From: Deltaproteobacteria bacterium
GTDB taxonomy: Bacteria; Desulfobacterota; Desulfarculia; Adiutricales; Adiutricaceae
Length of the DNA stretch: 8,380 bases
Assembly (NCBI GenBank): GCA_031278795.1
Contig: JAITJT010000099.1
Coordinates: forward strand, 1-8,380
Reading direction: 5' to 3'
Below the pieces are notes generated by a model that saw only the letters and a list, made by a program, of their open reading frames with translations, searched no databases and was not told where the DNA came from. The position numbers were made by a program, and so were the translations under genes. Below, piece after piece: positions 6,131-8,380 of this stretch (position 1 is its first letter; each line of letters begins with the position of its first letter).

Positions 6131-6196
6131 CGCAAAATTACATTAGTATAATATTGGATCTTATATTATTTTATTATTTTAAAATTTTGCACTAAA
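6126..6196. repeat. Imperfect 14-bp inverted repeat around an AT-rich core
   Basis: TTTAGCGCAAAATT at 6126-6139 and its reverse complement at 6183-6196 match at 13 of 14 positions, 43 bp apart. The core is almost pure A/T with a TATAAT. Candidate roles are paired binding sites for one regulator or the ends of a very small mobile remnant; no flanking target duplication is evident. Confidence 0.4.
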
Positions 6197-6424
6197 AATA
6201 CAACATAAGTCAAAAAATCCGATAATACACCTATCACAAATCAAAATTTCCCTTTTATTTCCAGCCTTTTCGGCTTTTTCCCTATCTTAGCCAGCCTTTT
6301 TTCCCCTTTTTCATAGGTCCAGATCCTAAAAAGGGCCTATTGTCCTTGATTTCAGCCACATGCCCTATCCAACCTAAATCCATGGGCGCGAGCTGGAAAG
6401 AGGGGATTCTACTCAATTTCTCTC

Positions 6425-6470
6425 CAAAAAGAAAGAGAGGGGCGAGATTTTCATCTCGCCCCTCCCTTTT
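6425..6470 (-). terminator. Intrinsic terminator of the DnaJ-domain gene
   Basis: A perfect 12-bp stem (6437-6448 with 6453-6464) closes a 4-nt loop. On the minus strand it is followed by TCTTTCTTTTT, and on the plus strand by CCCTTTT, so it may stop transcription both ways. It lies about 80 bp beyond the DnaJ-domain stop codon. Confidence 0.85.
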
Positions 6471-6544
6471 CCATCTGTTTCTTCCTTAAGGCAACTTATG
6501 TCTTCCTTTTAAGCTCTTGGCCACATTAAGAGCCTAAAAAAATC

Positions 6545-7168
6545 CTAGTTGTTGTGCGGAAGCCTGGCCACGTACTCCAGGTGCAGGATCAAGTCCCCTC
6601 TCTTTCCTTCCTTGGGGAGGTAGAGACCGGCGTTCCTGAGCCTGACCTTTCCCTGCCTAAGCATCTCCAGGCTCAAGACTATCTCCACCTGGCTCTCGCT
6701 TTCGACCACGCCCTTACCTTCGCAGCGCTCACAGCTCACGGACTTGTACACGAAGCCGTTTCCCTTGCGGACCAGGGTAACTCCCTGGCCCAGGCAGCGG
6801 GGGCAGGCCTCCCGGCGGGTGAGGGGAAGGCTAATCTTGAGCTCCCTCAAGGGCTCGGGCTTCTCCAGGATGATGTCATAGTGGATGTCCAGGCCGCTCT
6901 CCCTTTTGCCGGAGAAGACGTAAGGGGTGAGACCCTCTTCCACCTTGGGAGTGGATTCCGGAGAGGTCTTTCCGTCCAGGGCATCTTTTAAGAGGCTCTT
7001 GTAAGCCTGATAGGCCCTCTGGAATTTCTCGACGCTTACGTTCCCCTTGGCGCTCACGCTGTCCGGGTGGTGGTTCTTGGCCATGGTCCTGTAAGCGGCC
7101 TTAATCTCCTCAAGAGTTGCTCCGTCCCTTAGGTTCAGGTCTTTGTACATGTCATGGTTCAATGTCAT
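6545..7168 (-). CDS. DnaJ-domain protein with reduced zinc-finger region, 207 aa
   Basis: A J-domain co-chaperone, expected to stimulate the ATPase of an Hsp70 (DnaK) in the cytoplasm. The J domain spans about residues 6-62 with the HPD triad at 34-36 in the loop after helix II (AAYRTMAKNHHPD). A linker leads to a beta-rich part with two CxxCxGxG motifs, CPRCLGQG (122-129) and CERCEGKG (146-153), enough for one zinc site; full DnaJ has four motifs and two sites. A C-terminal substrate-domain remnant follows (LRNAGLYLPKEGKRGDLILHLEY). At 207 residues it is little more than half of a full DnaJ and has no Gly/Phe linker or dimerisation domain. The ATG has GGAGG eight bases upstream. It has its own sigma-54 promoter and terminator, so it is probably a specialised, signal-induced J protein rather than housekeeping DnaJ. 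Confidence 0.85.
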   Translation of the reverse strand: MTLNHDMYKDLNLRDGATLEEIKAAYRTMAKNHHPDSVSAKGNVSVEKFQRAYQAYKSLLKDALDGKTSPESTPKVEEGLTPYVFSGKRESGLDIHYDIILEKPEPLRELKISLPLTRREACPRCLGQGVTLVRKGNGFVYKSVSCERCEGKGVVESESQVEIVLSLEMLRQGKVRLRNAGLYLPKEGKRGDLILHLEYVARLPHNN

Positions 7169-7208
7169 CGTTGTGGCCTCCGCTGTGATTAACTCACGCT
7201 AGGCCTAT

Positions 7209-7224
7209 TGCAATGGGTGTGCCA
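7209..7224 (-). promoter_or_regulatory. Sigma-54 promoter of the DnaJ-domain gene
   Basis: The minus strand reads TGGCAC-ACCCA-TTGCA, again the exact sigma-54 core with GG and GC ten bases apart. The transcription start should fall near 7198, about 30 nt before the ATG at 7168, leaving room for the GGAGG ribosome-binding site. Activation would need an enhancer-binding protein acting from upstream, possibly at the palindrome 7498-7519. Confidence 0.85.
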
Positions 7225-7497
7225 TCCTGAAATTACCAGTATTTACAGGTACTTACGGCAATTTTTACTTTTTAAAGCCAAATTTTGAGTAAAAAAACTG
7301 TTACCCTAGCTTCACAATACTGGCCCCAAGTGTATAGCTTCCTCTCCATCCGCCTCCAAAGCTCTGGCACTCCTTCATATAATAATGTAGTGAGGGTGAG
7401 CTTTACCCCACAGATAGCCCCGGACGCCCCGAGTGCCCTTGGGTGTTAGCTCCCAATAATTACCATATTATGTTCATATTATTAAGACGTGGCGAAT

Positions 7498-7519
7498 ACT
7501 GTGAACTATTGTTCACAGT
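7498..7519. promoter_or_regulatory. 22-bp palindrome, candidate enhancer or operator
   Basis: Perfect 9-bp arms, ACTGTGAAC and its reverse complement, flank TATT. It is the strongest palindrome in the window outside the terminators. It lies about 290 bp upstream of the sigma-54 promoter of the DnaJ-domain gene, a normal distance for an enhancer-binding protein. The TGTGA/TCACA ends recall CRP/FNR-family sites, but the spacing is eight rather than six bases. No T-run follows, so it is not a terminator. Confidence 0.45.
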
Positions 7520-7717
7520 CTCTGAGGCTAAGCCGCACTTTTTTTGTAAAATTCACCTCTCTTGACCCCTCAGCCAAAACTCTTATGACCCTTGCTGTAA
7601 AATATTTCACAAGAAAAGGCGAGATAAAACACCTATGAAAGTTTATCTACCATATAATCAAGGAGTTATTTCAAATAAGGCCATAAAATCCCAAGAACGC
7701 TAACTGTGCAAAATGGA

Positions 7718-7837
7718 TCACACAAAGGTTAAATCACCCGCTGTGGCTATTTCGCTCCCAGCCAAAACCCAGCCAAAATCATAGAGCCCAACCAGCGCCC
7801 ATAGAAAGTAAAGAGCCAAAAAAACTTCGCTTAACAT
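7718..7837 (-). CDS. Doubtful single-helix small membrane protein, 39 aa
   Basis: The frame MLSEVFLALYFLWALVGLYD... carries one hydrophobic stretch of about 20 residues (5-26) and a polar tail, the shape of a small inner-membrane protein. There is no Shine-Dalgarno sequence near the ATG; AAGGG is about 18 bases upstream. A plus-strand short frame overlaps it, and A-rich opposite strands readily produce hydrophobic frames by chance, so confidence is low. Confidence 0.25.
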   Translation of the reverse strand: MLSEVFLALYFLWALVGLYDFGWVLAGSEIATAGDLTFV

Positions 7838-7969
7838 GAAAGGCAGCCGAGCGCCCTTCCGGATCTTTAACAGAGCGTTTTTTAGTTACCGTATTATGAA
7901 GGTATTATTTCTACGAAAGACCCTATGGTAGTTTAGACGACAGCTAATTACAGAAATTTAAATTTAATT

Positions 7970-8188
7970 ATGTTCTTAAGTTCTAATTATTATCTTTACA
8001 TATCTTTTATATCTTTTATGACATGCTTAGACTTTTTCACAATGCGCTATTTATTCTCCCCAGAGGCTGGATCTGTAGCACTATCTCCTAAGAAAACCTT
8101 GTTATCCGAAGTGCTAGCTAAGGGAAACATTCAGCTATTTCAAGAACTTAAGGGAGATGGTAGAGGAAGGGGAGACTCCCAGAACTAA
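7970..8188 (+). CDS. Doubtful hypothetical protein, 72 aa
   Basis: An open plus-strand frame with a Tyr/Phe-rich N-terminus and a more protein-like second half (PKKTLLSEVLAKGNIQLFQE). None of its ATGs (7970, 8018, 8042) has a ribosome-binding site, and the Gly/Arg-rich end runs into a direct repeat. If real, the shorter form from MRYLFSPEAG is more credible. It lies 54 bp before the better supported plus-strand gene and could be its leader or a decayed neighbour. Confidence 0.25.
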   Translation: MFLSSNYYLYISFISFMTCLDFFTMRYLFSPEAGSVALSPKKTLLSEVLAKGNIQLFQELKGDGRGRGDSQN

Positions 8189-8205
8189 AGGGAGACTCCC
8201 AGAAC
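8170..8205. repeat. 16-bp direct repeat with internal palindrome
   Basis: GGGAGACTCCCAGAAC occurs at 8170-8185 and again at 8190-8205, a 20-bp period. Each copy contains the palindrome GGGAG-A-CTCCC. It lies 38-73 bp upstream of the plus-strand gene start at 8243, so the copies could be paired binding sites or leader hairpins for that gene. Confidence 0.55.
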
Positions 8206-8242
8206 CCGCTGGGAACGGAAAGAATTTAAGGGGGATGAGCAA

Positions 8243-8380
8243 ATGGCAGGATTTATGGGCAGATTTATGGGCAGATTCATGGACAGATTCATGGACAAAG
8301 TCACGGACATCTTCTTGGGAGGCGATTATCCAGCTCTGGTTAGGTGTGAAGCAAAGTTCACAGTGGGCGTTGTTTTTCCG
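8243..8380 (+). CDS. N-terminus of an unknown protein with four-residue tandem repeats, cut by the right edge
   Basis: The ATG at 8243 has AAGGGGG eight bases upstream, the best ribosome-binding site on the plus strand. The 46 visible residues begin MAGFMGRFMGRFMDRFMDKV, four FM(G/D)(R/K) units encoded by a 12-bp tandem DNA repeat (8249-8300). Then comes a more ordinary, beta-like segment (GGDYPALVRCEAKFTVG). The repeat is basic and amphipathic and could contact membrane, nucleic acid or a partner protein. I do not recognise the family. A competing open frame begins at 8157 (MVEEGETPRTKG...) and is Trp-rich across the repeat, typical of an out-of-frame reading. I prefer 8243 on its ribosome-binding site. 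This is the only reasonably supported plus-strand gene. Confidence 0.6.
   Translation, partial: MAGFMGRFMGRFMDRFMDKVTDIFLGGDYPALVRCEAKFTVGVVFP

Larger units (their letters stand above)
5869..6436. other. Gap without a convincing gene
   Basis: Mostly AT-rich non-coding sequence. It holds a 39-codon plus-strand frame (6011-6130), an imperfect 14-bp inverted repeat bounding an A/T core (6126-6196), a small AGCC-TTTTC-GGCT hairpin with trailing Ts near 6263-6280, and TATAAT hexamers near 6113 and 6147 without good -35 partners. Confidence 0.5.
7225..7969. other. Gap with a GC-richer island and no convincing gene
   Basis: Upstream of the DnaJ-domain promoter. About 7320-7450 is clearly GC-richer than its surroundings and open for about 57 codons on both strands without a good start, possibly old coding sequence. 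From 7585 to 7703 two short plus-strand frames overlap by ATGA (MTLAVKYFTRKGEIKHL, then MKVYLPYNQGVISNK...), as in a frameshifted gene. The remainder is AT-rich and featureless except for the palindrome and small frame listed separately. Confidence 0.4.

Noticed and set aside
6554..6991. 145-codon plus-strand frame
   Set aside because: Fully antisense to the DnaJ-domain gene, whose HPD and zinc motifs prove the minus-strand reading.
7373..7390. Sigma-54-like site (TGGCAC, plus strand)
   Set aside because: The -24 half is present, but the sequence ten bases on is CATAT, without the required GC.
8157..8380. Alternative plus-strand frame MVEEGETPRTKG... through the right-edge repeats
   Set aside because: Its Shine-Dalgarno match touches the ATG, and the frame becomes Trp-rich across the 12-bp repeat; the frame from 8243 has a well-spaced site and more ordinary sequence after the repeat.
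1..8380. tRNA or rRNA genes
   Set aside because: No cloverleaf with a TTCGA-type T-arm and no conserved rRNA segment was found by reading either strand; a dedicated RNA search was not possible.

Overview
The window looks like a low-density stretch of a Gram-negative bacterial chromosome, most plausibly Desulfobacterota ('deltaproteobacteria'). The basis is a probable lipoprotein lytic transglycosylase, two textbook sigma-54 promoters, and a DnaJ-domain protein with few zinc motifs. The lineage is an inference, not a sequence match. Recognisable genes fill only about half of the 8.4 kb. The gaps are AT-rich and hold palindromes, degenerate repeats and short open frames, as expected of gene decay or an accessory, host-associated genome.

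Layout. Positions 1-1830, all minus strand: a gene fragment running off the left edge, an AT-rich orphan gene of 285 codons, directly upstream of it a broken fragment that appears to be a paralogue of the orphan's N-terminus, then an AT-rich gap with a three-copy degenerate ~64-bp repeat. Positions 1831-3630: a two-gene minus-strand operon, a HAD-family phosphatase followed by a PrmA-type methyltransferase. Positions 3631-4625: a self-contained unit made of a perfect sigma-54 promoter, a ~150-nt structured leader in which a hairpin covers the ribosome-binding site, a 74-residue Cys-rich protein and an intrinsic terminator. Positions 4636-5598: a probable lipoprotein murein transglycosylase. 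Positions 5599-6544: a mostly empty gap with a palindrome and an inverted repeat. Positions 6437-7224: another complete unit, a sigma-54 promoter, a DnaJ-domain protein with a reduced zinc region, and a terminator. Positions 7225-8380: an AT-rich region with a 22-bp palindrome, several doubtful small frames, and at the right edge the start of a plus-strand gene whose N-terminus is built from a 12-bp tandem repeat.

How the parts relate. The HAD and PrmA genes look co-transcribed. The two sigma-54 promoters share the core TGGCAC-N5-TTGCA, so the Cys-rich protein and the DnaJ-like protein probably belong to one sigma-54 regulon switched on by an enhancer-binding protein encoded elsewhere. The 22-bp palindrome about 290 bp upstream of the second promoter is a candidate enhancer site. 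The small Cys-rich gene, with transcriptional and apparent translational control, is the most distinctive unit. The AT-rich orphan and its broken relative are the best candidate for an undescribed gene family.
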